Assembly: GCA_943192975.1 (NCBI GenBank)
Contig: CALPCJ010000004.1
Location: 186,001-250,000, forward strand
Source: Senimuribacter intestinalis
Lineage (GTDB): Bacteria; Bacillota; Clostridia; Peptostreptococcales; Anaerovoracaceae
DNA length: 64,000 nt
Direction of reading: 5' to 3'
In this document: piece after piece, positions 34,089 through 43,993 of the stretch
How the letters are laid out: the number at the start of each line of letters is the position of its first letter
Numbering within the stretch: position 1 is the first letter of the stretch
The notes under the pieces: model-generated
Databases searched by the model: none
What the model was told of the DNA's origin: nothing
Seen by the model: only the letters and a program-made list of their open reading frames with translations
Position numbers and translations under genes: made by a program

Positions 34089-35030
34089 CAGACCTAAAGT
34101 TTTCAGGACGAAAAGCCAGCCTGTTAGGGTAAATGCAAGGAAAAAAGTAGTCAGCATAATGGTGCTGCTGGTTAGGGTACCTTCGTGACCCATGTTTTTT
34201 GCCATGATGTAGCTGCTGACCGTGGTAGAAGAACAGCACATGATGAGGATGGAAACTAGTTTATTCCCCGTAAATCCCATGAAGACGGCAATGGGCACGA
34301 AGATAAGACCTAGTCCGATTAATTTGATAAATGCGGCGAGACCCGCAGATTTAGCGCTTTTCAGCGCTTTTTTTATGTCAAAGGCGGCGCCCATGGAAAG
34401 TAGTCCCAGTGGCGTAGCAAGACGACCAATATTTTCCAGTGTTCTGTCTAAAATTTGTGGCATCGGTAGATTTAAAAGTGCCCAGAATAAACCTAGCAGC
34501 ACGCCCCAAAGGATGGGATTTTTCAGAATGCCGATTCCGGCGGATGCCAGCCGTTTTTTGTCTAGTGTACCGTGAGCTGGTTGGAAGAAAGACAAAAACA
34601 CCACTGCCATGATATTGTAAAGGGGAACTGAGCCGATAATCATCAGCGGAGCCATGCCGCTGCTTCCGTACAGATTTTGAATGAGTGCGATGCCGAGAAT
34701 TGCCGCACTGCTGCGATAGGCGGCTTGAATGAATTCGCCGCGCGTGGATTTGTCTGGCAGAAGAAAGGCAATTGCGGCGGTCAACGCGATGGAGAGAGCT
34801 GTTGCGATAAAGCAAAAAAGCACAAACCTGCCGTCCCACAGGCTGTAAAAATCTTCCCTGCATAAATCATAGAAGACCAGCACCGGCAAAGCAATTTGAA
34901 AGACGAAGCTGTTCAGCTTTGCAACAAATACTTCATCGAATATCTTAAATTTTGTAAAAACCATGCCCAGCACGAGCAGTAGAAACAGAGGAATAGTCGC
35001 ATTGAGACAAAAAAGTAAATTCGCCAGCAT
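34083..35030 (-). CDS. AEC family transporter
   Basis: The 315-residue membrane protein belongs to the auxin efflux carrier group, which in bacteria moves malate and other organic acids. Ten spans in two halves are visible, with LFLLLVLGMVFTKFKIFDE at the N-terminus and the crossover segment LGLLSMGAAFDIK. It converges with rbsK, overlapping by six bases with no terminator between. Substrate unknown. Confidence 0.88.
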   Translation of the reverse strand: MLANLLFCLNATIPLFLLLVLGMVFTKFKIFDEVFVAKLNSFVFQIALPVLVFYDLCREDFYSLWDGRFVLFCFIATALSIALTAAIAFLLPDKSTRGEFIQAAYRSSAAILGIALIQNLYGSSGMAPLMIIGSVPLYNIMAVVFLSFFQPAHGTLDKKRLASAGIGILKNPILWGVLLGLFWALLNLPMPQILDRTLENIGRLATPLGLLSMGAAFDIKKALKSAKSAGLAAFIKLIGLGLIFVPIAVFMGFTGNKLVSILIMCCSSTTVSSYIMAKNMGHEGTLTSSTIMLTTFFLAFTLTGWLFVLKTLGLL

Positions 35031-35160
35031 AGCAGTTGTCCTTTCTAAAAAGATTACTCCTCATTTTACGCCACTTATCAGCAAAGTGCAAGATTTTCCA
35101 ATTATAATTTTTTTATGGGTGCGCACACTAAGCCTGACAAATAAAAGGAGGGTGAAAACC

Positions 35161-35265
35161 ATGGAAAAGAATAACCAGAAAAACAACAAGCAGAACAACA
35201 AGAATAACCAGAAGAACCAGAAGAATTCTGATCAGAGAAACAACGCAGAAAAGAACGAATATTAA
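35161..35265 (+). CDS. 34-residue Asn/Lys/Gln-rich peptide
   Basis: AAAGGAGGGTGAAAACC precedes an ATG at 35161, and a good terminator follows the stop, so this looks like a genuine small gene. The peptide consists almost wholly of Asn, Lys and Gln in short repeats (KNNQKNNKQNNKNNQKNQKN-like), ending in NEY. It should be unstructured and strongly basic. Such composition recalls small spore or nucleic-acid-binding proteins such as gamma-type SASP, but the similarity is only compositional. Confidence 0.65.
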   Translation: MEKNNQKNNKQNNKNNQKNQKNSDQRNNAEKNEY

Positions 35266-35280
35266 TCTCTGTGCAAGCGG

Positions 35281-35336
35281 AAAGAGTCGGATTGATCATC
35301 TCTCAAATGAAAGAGCCTGTGAATCCGGCTCTTTTT
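35281..35336 (+). terminator. Terminator after the Asn/Lys-rich peptide gene
   Basis: AAAGAGTCGGATT at 35281-35293 pairs with AATCCGGCTCTTTTT at 35322-35336, with one G-T wobble and a U run. Confidence 0.8.
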
Positions 35337-35380
35337 GTATGGTTTTGTGGGGAAAAAGTTGAAAAAATCGCCTATATCGT

Positions 35381-35409
35381 TTGCTATCGCTGGAATTTTA
35401 GTGTATAAT
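35381..35409 (+). promoter_or_regulatory. Promoter of the gene at 35438
   Basis: TTGCTA at 35381-35386 and TATAAT at 35404-35409 with a 17-base spacer; the ribosome site AGGAGGAG follows. Confidence 0.65.
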
Positions 35410-35437
35410 ATTATGAAGTCTATCAGGAGGAGAAGCG

Positions 35438-35893
35438 ATGAATGCAATCGGAAAATTCGGGAATTTTATGATGAATCATCAAGTGACAATCGAGATTTTG
35501 ATGGTGCTGGGTTTGGCCGTGCTTGCCGCAGTGCTGCTGATGCGGGCGACGCTGCATGCAAAGAAGAAACGACAGCTGCTTTCCGAACTCAATGATACGG
35601 TCAGCGAGATCAGCGCGGCGGTCAGCAGTCTGAAAGAAAAGAAATCCGAAGTCATATACATAGATAACAGAACAGCAGACAAAGGCACCTGCGAGGCAAT
35701 CTCTCTGACAGAGAAAGCACCTTCGACAGAGCAGATTTTGACCAGGGCAGCGGAAGCAGCAGAGATGGCTGAGACGGCTGCAACTTTTGACGAGCAACAG
35801 GCACCTAAGAAGTATTTTAGTAGAGATTGCTGTGTTTCAAAAAAAGGAAAAACGTACACCATAGAAGAATTAGAAGAACAAATCAAAGAATAA
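35438..35893 (+). CDS. Single-span membrane protein with coiled-coil and Ala/Glu-rich tail
   Basis: No family recognised. The 151-residue protein has a membrane span at about 17-36 (IEILMVLGLAVLAAVLLM), a basic cytoplasmic edge (HAKKKR), and a helical segment with a coiled-coil look (LLSELNDTVSEISAAVSSLKE). An Ala/Glu-rich stretch follows, and the end is KGKTYTIEELEEQIKE, a short motif resembling those that bind a structured partner. It lies 26 bases before the zinc-ribbon gene and is probably cotranscribed with it. Confidence 0.65.
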   Translation: MNAIGKFGNFMMNHQVTIEILMVLGLAVLAAVLLMRATLHAKKKRQLLSELNDTVSEISAAVSSLKEKKSEVIYIDNRTADKGTCEAISLTEKAPSTEQILTRAAEAAEMAETAATFDEQQAPKKYFSRDCCVSKKGKTYTIEELEEQIKE

Positions 35894-35919
35894 AGAATAG
35901 AGTTTGGTAGGAGGCAGCG

Positions 35920-37758
35920 ATGTATTGTAAAGAATGTGGAAAACTGCTGGGCACTGACGACAAGTTCTGCAGCAAGTGCGGCACCAGAGTCGAAGAAGGC
36001 GAAGATGCGTTCGTGCCTGCCTTTAAGCAGACCGATGCACAGGCAGCGAAAACAGAAGAAGTGATGATCAGGAGAAGTGTTGCACCAGAACGCTTTGACT
36101 GGGATCTGGATGGGTACCCGACAGACAATAAAAAGACCGAGGATATCGACTTCAACTGGGATTCAGTATTAGAAGAAAAACAGCGCAATCTTTTTGCTAG
36201 AGAACTTGCGCAGAGTCAGCAGCGGGCGGAAGCAGCAGAGGAAGCGGCAGAAGCGCCGGAAAAAGAGTCTGAAGAAACAGCAGAGCCGGAATCTGTCAAA
36301 ACCACAGGTGATGAAGCCGTTGAACCGGAGCGGCTGTTTGCGGAGATGGGCACCTTTGAAGCGCAGGAGCCGACCCGTGTAATGGACAGAGGCGCAGGCA
36401 AGGCAGACGGAATAGACAAGTTCTATACTTTCAATCAAAAGAATGCAGCTTTTCAGGCGCTTTTAGATCAGGAATATGAGCGGATTCAGAGTGGGCAGGA
36501 TTTTGTTCCCAGCTTTATCGCAGAGCAGGAGGCAGAGACGGCACGTGAAGAGCAGCCGAAAACTACCCAAGAAAGCAGACATGAGGAATTTGACTGGACG
36601 CTGCCTGGCGACAAAGCGTTTACCGAAGCAGTTACCGAAAAAATAGAAGAATCAAAAGAGGAATTGTGGTGGGAGAGCGATTCTGTGGAACCGGAAGCCG
36701 AGACTGAGCAGGAGGGAACGGAAGTCTTCCCTATAGAGGATCAGTCTCAGGAGGATTCCTACATTGGAGTTGAGCTGGCGAGCACGCCGGAAGGGTATCT
36801 TGAACTTGATCAGCCGCAGGTAGTACCGCAGCCGGAGGTTGAGACGGGCTTTGCAGAGGCAGAGACATTTCACACCGATGAAGTGCCGACCCTGGAAGAA
36901 CTTGCGCAGGAAGAAGGTGACGCTGCATCGCAGCTTCCCCCCAGCAGGACTGCGGAAAAGAAAGCAGAAGAAGACCGATCAAGGCTTACTTTTTACGATG
37001 TCTTTGGCGCTGATGACGACGATGATGCTGCTGCGGAAGCGCCAAAAAAGAAAGGAAAGGTCCTAAAAGTAATTGGAATTTTCCTTTGCATTTTTATCGT
37101 ACTGGATTTGATAGCGATAGGAGTTCTGCATTTTGCACCGGACTCGGCAGCTGGCAAGATGATTGACAACGGCTATCACCAGATTCTTGGTATTTTTGCG
37201 GGAGAAACCCAGGAAGAGGAGCCGCCGCAAGAACCGGTACCAACGGCTAGTGAAATTGCACAGCTTATCGAAGCGAAGAAAGGGCTGGGGACTAATATTG
37301 CAGTTTGCGAAGAGGACCAGAATTTGTTGTTTGAAGATGGGAACGACTATGGTTTTGAGGGCTTCAGCAATGCGTATACCTTTGCCGATAAGCCATGGTA
37401 CACAGATGATGAAGGAAATTCTGTAACCTATGGAGGTGAAATCATAGGCACAGTAGTCCAGTTCTACTCCGCTTGGGTAGACAAAATAAATGGAAAGAAC
37501 GAAGACGTTTTGGATTTTGTAGATGAGACTTCTGCACTTTATTCTGAGATACAGGAGCTGAACGAAAGCGAAGATGTTTCATACGGAATCAATAAGCTGG
37601 CTATTGGAGATATCCGTGCCGGTGGAGCGGGATTTTACGTTTATGTTTCTGTAGTCAAAGTTGACAGCAGTACAAGCGAAGAATTTACAGAAAAGCAGAT
37701 TGTCTACATGGAGCCGGTCAATAAGACTATGCAGATTGTAGAAATCAAAACAATTTAG
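35920..37758 (+). CDS. Zinc-ribbon membrane protein with acidic cytoplasmic region
   Basis: The 612-residue protein starts with a zinc ribbon (Cys3, Cys6, Cys17, Cys20 in YCKECGKLL and KFCSKCGTRV). A long, very acidic, low-complexity region follows, with three FDW-type elements (ERFDWDLDGYP, DFNWDSVLEE, EFDWTLPGDKA). One membrane span lies at about 383-405 (VIGIFLCIFIVLDLIAIGVL), then an external domain of about 190 residues. The repeated acidic-aromatic elements may be docking sites. It sits 11 bases before the UPF0182 gene. Function unknown. Confidence 0.75.
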   Translation: MYCKECGKLLGTDDKFCSKCGTRVEEGEDAFVPAFKQTDAQAAKTEEVMIRRSVAPERFDWDLDGYPTDNKKTEDIDFNWDSVLEEKQRNLFARELAQSQQRAEAAEEAAEAPEKESEETAEPESVKTTGDEAVEPERLFAEMGTFEAQEPTRVMDRGAGKADGIDKFYTFNQKNAAFQALLDQEYERIQSGQDFVPSFIAEQEAETAREEQPKTTQESRHEEFDWTLPGDKAFTEAVTEKIEESKEELWWESDSVEPEAETEQEGTEVFPIEDQSQEDSYIGVELASTPEGYLELDQPQVVPQPEVETGFAEAETFHTDEVPTLEELAQEEGDAASQLPPSRTAEKKAEEDRSRLTFYDVFGADDDDDAAAEAPKKKGKVLKVIGIFLCIFIVLDLIAIGVLHFAPDSAAGKMIDNGYHQILGIFAGETQEEEPPQEPVPTASEIAQLIEAKKGLGTNIAVCEEDQNLLFEDGNDYGFEGFSNAYTFADKPWYTDDEGNSVTYGGEIIGTVVQFYSAWVDKINGKNEDVLDFVDETSALYSEIQELNESEDVSYGINKLAIGDIRAGGAGFYVYVSVVKVDSSTSEEFTEKQIVYMEPVNKTMQIVEIKTI

Positions 37759-37769
37759 GAGGACTAATT

Positions 37770-40655
37770 TTGAACAAGAAAAGCGCAAAAGGGCAGCGAC
37801 GGCTTAGCGTAATCATCATGTTTATCGTAATTATTTTAGCCTTATTCTTATTACTGATAAACTTTATTACGGACTGGCTGTGGTTTAAAGAAATGGGATA
37901 TGTGAGTGTATTCCTGAAACAACTGACGACCGAACTCGAAGTGGGTATTCCGATTTTTGTGATTTTAACACTAATCATGAATTTCTATCTGAGAATGCTG
38001 AAAAAAGGCTATTTTAATAAGATTGCATCTCACGAAGCAACTGATATGAAGAAGCTGGGACGTTATACGACACTGATCTCGGCGGCGTTCGGGCTGTTCT
38101 CCGCATTCTATGCAGTAAGCAGTTTGTGGTTTGAGATTTTGCAGTTTGCTAACGCAACGGGGTTCGATATCAAAGACCCGTTATTCCATATTGACATTTC
38201 GTTCTATATTTTCCAGCTGAATTTCTTAAAACAGCTCAACGAAATGTTTATCGGCATGGTGCTTCTGATTATTGTAGTTACCGTGATTTACTACTCTATC
38301 CTGCTGTCCGTGCATACGCCGGATATGTTTAAGGAAGAGGAGACTCCGCAACAGGAGCCTGAATTTGACAGTGAAGAACGCTATGACGGCGGAGACAACC
38401 CATTCTCCGGCATGGGCGGTAACAGTCCGTTTGACAAAGTTTTTGAAGCTTTTACCGGAAAGAAGGCACAGCCGAGAGCGGCAAAACCAAAGAAACAGTT
38501 TGACGACAACAATTTTAAGCAGCTTCTGCACATTGCCTCCGGTCAGCTGACCTTCTTGGGCGTAGTATTCTTCCTGATGGTTGGAATCAACTTCTTCCTG
38601 AAGCAGTTTGACTTGCTCCACACCCATACAGGTGCAGTATACGGCGCTGGATTTACCGATGTAAATATTACCCTTTGGGTCTACAGAGCTCTTTGCGTAC
38701 TAGCGGTGCTGGGTGCAATTACTGTAATCATTCACATCAAAAAGAAGCAGTTCAGAAAAATTTTCACGATTCCAGTGATTATGATTCTGATTGGTGCGCT
38801 GGGAACCGGAGCAAGCTATCTGGTGCAGAACTTCATTGTGTCGCCGGACGAGATTAACAAGGAATCCAAATATCTGGAAAGAAATATTGAGTATACTCAG
38901 TATGCTTACCAGCTTGACAATGTTTCCGTAAAATCATTCGATGCAGACAATTCTCTGACCAGCGAGGATATTGCAGGAAACTCTGAAACTATTGAAAATA
39001 TTCGTATTAACGACTATGAACCTGTAAACACTTTCTATAATCAGACGCAGAGTATCAGACAGTACTACAAATTCAACGATGTTGACGTAGACAGATATAT
39101 GGTAAACGGGGAATACACCCAGACTTATCTGTCCACCAGAGAAATTGACAAAGAAAAGATTCAGGACACTTGGCTCAACAGGCACCTGAAATATACCCAC
39201 GGTTATGGTATCGCTCTGTCCAGAGTAGACGCAGTAACCCAGAGCGGTCAGCCCGACGTTCTGATTAAGAACATTCCGCCGCAGTCCTCCATCGAGGAAA
39301 TCTCTGTGGAGCGCCCTGAAATTTACTTCGGCGAAATGACCAACGACTACATTTTGGTCAACACCAGCGAAGAAGAATTTGACTATCCTGACGGAAGCGC
39401 CAACCAGTACAACAAGTACGAGGGAGAAGCCGGCATCAAGCTGAATATGCTCAACCGTGTTATGTTTGCCATCAAAGAGCAGAGCATGAAACTTTTGGTT
39501 TCTTCCAATATTAAGAGTGATTCCAGAATCATCATCAACAGAAACGTGATGGATCGCGTACGGAAAATCATGCCGTATCTGAGTTACGAGGAAGATCCGT
39601 ATGCAGTGATTGCGGGCGGCAAGGTTTACTGGATGCTGGATGCTTACACTACCAGCTCCTACTATCCGTATTCTGAGCCATATTCTGGTAAGAATGGAGA
39701 TATCAACTATATCAGAAATTCTGTAAAAGTAGTCATCGACGCATATAACGGCGATGTAAACTTCTACATTGTAGATGACACCGATCCGATTGCAAAGACG
39801 TTCCAGAAGATTTATCCGGCGCTGTTTAAGGATTTGAATGAAATGCCGGAAAGCCTGGTAGCTCATATCAGATATCCGAACACCCTCTTTGCAATTCAGG
39901 CAGGCGTATACAGCCGTTACCACATGGAAGACGTAAAGGTATTCTACCAGAATGAAGACGTTTGGGATATCGCTGATGAAATCTATGGACAGGATCAGCA
40001 GAAGATGTCGCCGAATTACTATATCGCAAAACTGCCGGGCGAGAACAGCGCTGAGTTCTTTAACTCTCTGCCATTCACGCCGAAGTCAAAGCAGAACATG
40101 ACTGCTTTGATGGTGGCAAGAAACGATGGCGAACATTACGGTGAACTGGTGCTGTACAGCTTCCCGAAGAGCAAGACTGTATACGGTCCGATGCAGATTG
40201 AAGCGCAGATTAACCAGAATCCTGAAATTTCCAGTGACTTTACGCTGTGGAGTTCCAGAGGCACGACATATAAGAGAGGAAACCTCTTCGTCATTCCGAT
40301 TGAGTCTTCACTGCTTTATCTGGAGCCGGTTTATCTGGAGGCTGAAAACTCCGCAATTCCGGAAGTAAAACGTGTTATTGTTGCTTATGATGACAAGATT
40401 GCTTACGAGGAAACCTTAGCGGAAGCTTTGGAAGCATTGTTTGGAGAGGGAACCGGTACAAAGGCACCTGTGGATAACAATGGCGATGACAACCAGAATG
40501 GAGGTCAGAGCAGCTCCGAAAAAACTACAGCTGACTGGATTAAACAGGCATCTGAAAGCTATGATAAAGCGCAGAATGCGCTGAAAAATGGAGACTGGGC
40601 AAAGTATGGGGAGTATATGAAGTCTCTGGAAGAAGCTTTGAACAAGTTAGCATAA
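37770..40655 (+). CDS. UPF0182 family membrane protein
   Basis: The start is TTG at 37770 behind TTAGGAGGACTAATT. The 961-residue protein has about seven hydrophobic spans in the first 370 residues (WLWFKEMGYVSVFLKQL is a family marker) and a large external domain afterwards, with DYEPVNTFYNQTQSIRQYY and YVLVNTSEEEF-like stretches typical of COG1615. A Pro/Gly-rich cytoplasmic loop lies at about 190-240. The C-terminal tail is Asn/Gln-rich, then helical (ASESYDKAQNALKNGDWAKY). Function of the family is not established. It forms an operon with the zinc-ribbon gene. Confidence 0.88.
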   Translation: MNKKSAKGQRRLSVIIMFIVIILALFLLLINFITDWLWFKEMGYVSVFLKQLTTELEVGIPIFVILTLIMNFYLRMLKKGYFNKIASHEATDMKKLGRYTTLISAAFGLFSAFYAVSSLWFEILQFANATGFDIKDPLFHIDISFYIFQLNFLKQLNEMFIGMVLLIIVVTVIYYSILLSVHTPDMFKEEETPQQEPEFDSEERYDGGDNPFSGMGGNSPFDKVFEAFTGKKAQPRAAKPKKQFDDNNFKQLLHIASGQLTFLGVVFFLMVGINFFLKQFDLLHTHTGAVYGAGFTDVNITLWVYRALCVLAVLGAITVIIHIKKKQFRKIFTIPVIMILIGALGTGASYLVQNFIVSPDEINKESKYLERNIEYTQYAYQLDNVSVKSFDADNSLTSEDIAGNSETIENIRINDYEPVNTFYNQTQSIRQYYKFNDVDVDRYMVNGEYTQTYLSTREIDKEKIQDTWLNRHLKYTHGYGIALSRVDAVTQSGQPDVLIKNIPPQSSIEEISVERPEIYFGEMTNDYILVNTSEEEFDYPDGSANQYNKYEGEAGIKLNMLNRVMFAIKEQSMKLLVSSNIKSDSRIIINRNVMDRVRKIMPYLSYEEDPYAVIAGGKVYWMLDAYTTSSYYPYSEPYSGKNGDINYIRNSVKVVIDAYNGDVNFYIVDDTDPIAKTFQKIYPALFKDLNEMPESLVAHIRYPNTLFAIQAGVYSRYHMEDVKVFYQNEDVWDIADEIYGQDQQKMSPNYYIAKLPGENSAEFFNSLPFTPKSKQNMTALMVARNDGEHYGELVLYSFPKSKTVYGPMQIEAQINQNPEISSDFTLWSSRGTTYKRGNLFVIPIESSLLYLEPVYLEAENSAIPEVKRVIVAYDDKIAYEETLAEALEALFGEGTGTKAPVDNNGDDNQNGGQSSSEKTTADWIKQASESYDKAQNALKNGDWAKYGEYMKSLEEALNKLA

Positions 40656-40757
40656 TTAAGAGTGAATTTGGGAGATTGGGGCATTCGCGCGCGGATGTCC
40701 CATAACCTGTTATTCTATATAATTTTTTAGATAATCTGGCTTATAAAGGAGGACGAT

Positions 40758-42677
40758 ATGCTGGACTACGATTTAGATAAAATGCTGTTTACGATTCCTG
40801 CAGCAAACCATTCAGCGCAGGAAATTACAAAGATATTAAAGGAACATCCGGAAGTCCAATTCGTTTCCCTGGTGGGAATTGATATCGGCGGCCACGATAC
40901 CGACGAAAAGATCCCCGTAAATTTGTTCCTTGAAGACATAGATAAGATGCTGGCAGGCGGTGTGCAGACTGATGGATCCAGTGTAGCACTTCCGGGTATT
41001 GCAGTACTCAATAATGCAAAGATTGATATCATTCCGGATCTTTCTGTGAACTGGTATGTGGATTATAATTTCAGTCACTTAGGATACCGCACAGGACTCC
41101 CTATCGGAACTCTTAGAATTCCATCCTTTTTGGTACACAACGACAATTTTGAGGTTGGATCCAGAGTTGTGCTTCGCGATGCGCTCAATCACTTTAAGAA
41201 AAAGCTGATGGAAGAACTTGCGGCATATCCTTACGTATTTGAGTATATCAATGGCATTGACAGTGTAGATGACATTGAAGATTTGGTGCTGACCAGTGCC
41301 ACTGAACTGGAATTTTGGGTAAAAACCCCAGATGACAAAGGGGATAGAGAGCAGCTGTTTACAGCGCAGGTTTTGAAAGAACAGTATTGGAAGCGTACTT
41401 ACGGAGAGGTGAGAACCGCCCTGGAAGAGACGCTGATGCTATTAGATAAATATGGCTTTGAAGTAGAGATGGGACACAAGGAAGTCGGCGGCGTCAAGGC
41501 AAAAATGGGTCACAGCGGGCATTACGACCACGTCATGGAGCAGCTTGAAATCGACTGGAAGTATGCAGATGCAATGCAGGCTGCAGACAATGAGAATCAG
41601 GTGAAGTACGTGGTGAGAGACATCTTTACTAAACACGGTCTTGATGTAACCTTTATGGCGAAGCCTTTTGAGGGCGTTGCGGGAAGTGGTGAGCATACCC
41701 ATCTGGGTCTTGCAGCCAAGCTGAAAAATGGTAAGATGGTCAGCATGTTTGCGCCGGCAGATTTCAGTAAGGATTTTATGAATCCACTGGGTTACGGCGC
41801 GCTGATGGGAATTTTGAAGAACTATGAGGTAATCAATCCTTTCGTAAGTTCATCAAATGACTCCCTTAACCGTCTGAAGCCAGGCTACGAAGCGCCGGTT
41901 TGTATCGTTACCTCCCTGGGCAGAGCTGTGACAGAGCCATCCAGAAACAGAACCGTTTTGGTGGGTTTAATCAGAGACCCGAAAAATCCGATGGCAACTC
42001 GATTTGAGCTTCGTGCGCCAAATCCGAAGAGCAACACCTATCTGGTGATTGCAGCTTCCTATATGGCAATCTTAGATGGTGTGCATGCGGTTCTTGCTGC
42101 AGGAAAAACGCCAAAAGAGCTGGAGGCTTCCATCTCCAAAAAACACGGGCAGGATGATTTTTATCTGGAAACAGAGCGGGAATATCGCAGTGAGTATAAC
42201 GTGTTTGAAGATTTTACAGAGGAAGAACGTGACCACCTCTTTGGTCATGCGCCTGCAACGGTTTGGGAAAACCTTCGTGCATTTGATGAACACCCGGAAA
42301 GACTGGCAGTGTTTAAGGAAGGAAATGTCATGCCGGACATTGTTCTGGAGTCTTACCGTGAGCAGACCTTGTCACAGTGGAAAACAGAGCTGCATGACCG
42401 AATTATTCCGGATACGATGAATTTTATCAGGAGCTGCAAGCAGGTACATAATCTTGACGATTTTTCCGATTATGATATCAAAAACTGGATTGAAATTGAT
42501 CGGATCAGACATGAGATTGCCAAGGACACTATCACAGAAAAGTGTCTGCTGACAAGAGCAAAGAATGCGCTGGACGAGGGTGACTACGATCTGGCATCAG
42601 ATTTACAGCTGGAAATTCAGCAGAAAGTAAACCTGCTGAGCAGCCTGTATATTAGATATAAGAAAAATTTGCTATAG
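40758..42677 (+). CDS. glnA: Glutamine synthetase, long clostridial form
   Basis: GlnA makes glutamine from glutamate, ammonia and ATP. The 639-residue enzyme has metal-binding and substrate motifs: SATELEFWV, GHKEVGGVKAKMGHSGHYDH, the nucleotide and metal region MAKPFEGVAGSGEHTHLGLA, SNDSLNRLKPGYEAP and RNRTVLVGLIRDP. It is longer than the 440-470-residue GSI enzymes, with an N-terminal beta-grasp (TDGSSVALPG... DIIPDLSVNWYVDYN) and a helical C-terminal extension of about 150 residues, resembling other long clostridial enzymes. AAAGGAGGACGAT precedes the ATG. No tyrosine adenylylation motif is evident. Confidence 0.9.
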   Translation: MLDYDLDKMLFTIPAANHSAQEITKILKEHPEVQFVSLVGIDIGGHDTDEKIPVNLFLEDIDKMLAGGVQTDGSSVALPGIAVLNNAKIDIIPDLSVNWYVDYNFSHLGYRTGLPIGTLRIPSFLVHNDNFEVGSRVVLRDALNHFKKKLMEELAAYPYVFEYINGIDSVDDIEDLVLTSATELEFWVKTPDDKGDREQLFTAQVLKEQYWKRTYGEVRTALEETLMLLDKYGFEVEMGHKEVGGVKAKMGHSGHYDHVMEQLEIDWKYADAMQAADNENQVKYVVRDIFTKHGLDVTFMAKPFEGVAGSGEHTHLGLAAKLKNGKMVSMFAPADFSKDFMNPLGYGALMGILKNYEVINPFVSSSNDSLNRLKPGYEAPVCIVTSLGRAVTEPSRNRTVLVGLIRDPKNPMATRFELRAPNPKSNTYLVIAASYMAILDGVHAVLAAGKTPKELEASISKKHGQDDFYLETEREYRSEYNVFEDFTEEERDHLFGHAPATVWENLRAFDEHPERLAVFKEGNVMPDIVLESYREQTLSQWKTELHDRIIPDTMNFIRSCKQVHNLDDFSDYDIKNWIEIDRIRHEIAKDTITEKCLLTRAKNALDEGDYDLASDLQLEIQQKVNLLSSLYIRYKKNLL

Positions 42678-42700
42678 TAAATGGTAAAAGGAGTGTAACC

Positions 42701-43975
42701 ATGTTAGATATTAAACGAATCAGAGAAGATTTTGAAGGCGTAAAAGCCAGAGTAGAGTTTAGAGGCAAAGGCGACTTCGGTATTGATAACGTAAAGAAAC
42801 TCGATGAGCAGAGAAGAGAGCTTTTGGCAGAAGTGGAAGCGATGAAAAATAAGCAGAATACCGTTTCCAGAGAAATTCCAAAGCTGAAAAAGGCAGGAGA
42901 AGATACTACTGCGATCATGGCAGAGATGAAGGAACTGTCCGGTAAGATCAAGGAACTGGACGGACAGCTTTCTGTCTTGGAAGAAGAACTGAAAAATGCG
43001 CTGCTCAGCATTCCGAATACACCGTACAAAGACGTACAGTTTGGCGAAGACGACAGTGATAATGTAGAGGTTAGAAAGTTTGGCGAGCCGACAACCTTCG
43101 ATTTTGAACCAAAAGCCCACTGGGATGTAGGTGAAGATCTGGACATTCTGGACTTTGAGAGAGCTGCAAAAATTTCCGGCGCTAGATTTACAGTATATAA
43201 GGGACTTGGGGCAAGACTGGAGCGAGCAGTGATCAATTTTATGCTGGATCTGCACACCATCGACCAGGATTACACCGAAATTCTGCCGCCGTTTATGGTG
43301 AACAGAGCTGCAATGACTGGAACAGGTCAGCTGCCGAAATTTGAAGAAGATATGTTCTACATTCCGCAGAAAGACTTTTTCTTGATTCCAACTGCTGAGG
43401 TTCCTGTAACCAACCTCCGGGGCGGCGAAATCATGGACGAAAAAGAACTGCCAGTTTACTATACTGCGTATACCCCTTGTTTTAGAGCAGAAGCAGGCTC
43501 TGCAGGAAGAGATACCAGAGGGCTTATCAGACAGCACCAGTTTAACAAGGTTGAGCTGGTAAAATTCGTAGACCCGGAAACTTCCTATGATGAACTGGAA
43601 AAACTCACTGCTGATGCAGAGGAGGTGCTGAAAATCCTTAACATTCCATATAGAGTGGTGAGACTCAGCTCCGGTGATTTGGGCTTCTCCAGCGCCATGA
43701 CTTACGATATTGAAGTCTGGATGCCAAGCTACGGTAGATATGTAGAGATTTCTTCCTGTAGTAACTTTGAGGATTTCCAGGCTAGAAGAGCAGGGATTCG
43801 TTTCAGAAGAGAAAAAGGAAAGCCTGAATTTGTGCACACTCTCAACGGCTCCGGTCTTGCAGTAGGCAGAACTGTAGCTGCAATTTTGGAAAACTATCAG
43901 CAGGCTGACGGCAGCGTAGTGATTCCGGAAGCGCTCAGAAAGTATATGGGCGGTGCAGAGAAAATCACAAAATAA
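42701..43975 (+). CDS. serS: Seryl-tRNA synthetase
   Basis: SerRS charges tRNA-Ser and tRNA-Sec. The 424-residue class II enzyme has the N-terminal coiled-coil arm (about residues 25-105), then motif 1 (LHTIDQDYTEILPPFMVNR), motif 2 (YTPCFRAEAGSAGRDTRGLIRQHQF) and motif 3 (LNGSGLAVGRTVAAILENYQ). All class-defining residues are present and length is standard. AAAGGAGTGTAACC precedes the ATG. The 23-base gap to glnA leaves no room for a T-box, so it is probably read through from glnA. Confidence 0.97.
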   Translation: MLDIKRIREDFEGVKARVEFRGKGDFGIDNVKKLDEQRRELLAEVEAMKNKQNTVSREIPKLKKAGEDTTAIMAEMKELSGKIKELDGQLSVLEEELKNALLSIPNTPYKDVQFGEDDSDNVEVRKFGEPTTFDFEPKAHWDVGEDLDILDFERAAKISGARFTVYKGLGARLERAVINFMLDLHTIDQDYTEILPPFMVNRAAMTGTGQLPKFEEDMFYIPQKDFFLIPTAEVPVTNLRGGEIMDEKELPVYYTAYTPCFRAEAGSAGRDTRGLIRQHQFNKVELVKFVDPETSYDELEKLTADAEEVLKILNIPYRVVRLSSGDLGFSSAMTYDIEVWMPSYGRYVEISSCSNFEDFQARRAGIRFRREKGKPEFVHTLNGSGLAVGRTVAAILENYQQADGSVVIPEALRKYMGGAEKITK

Positions 43976-43993
43976 GGAAGAAAAGAGATAAAG

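Noticed and set aside
42678..42700. T-box leader for serS
   Set aside because: Only 23 bases separate serS from glnA; no specifier or antiterminator structure is possible.
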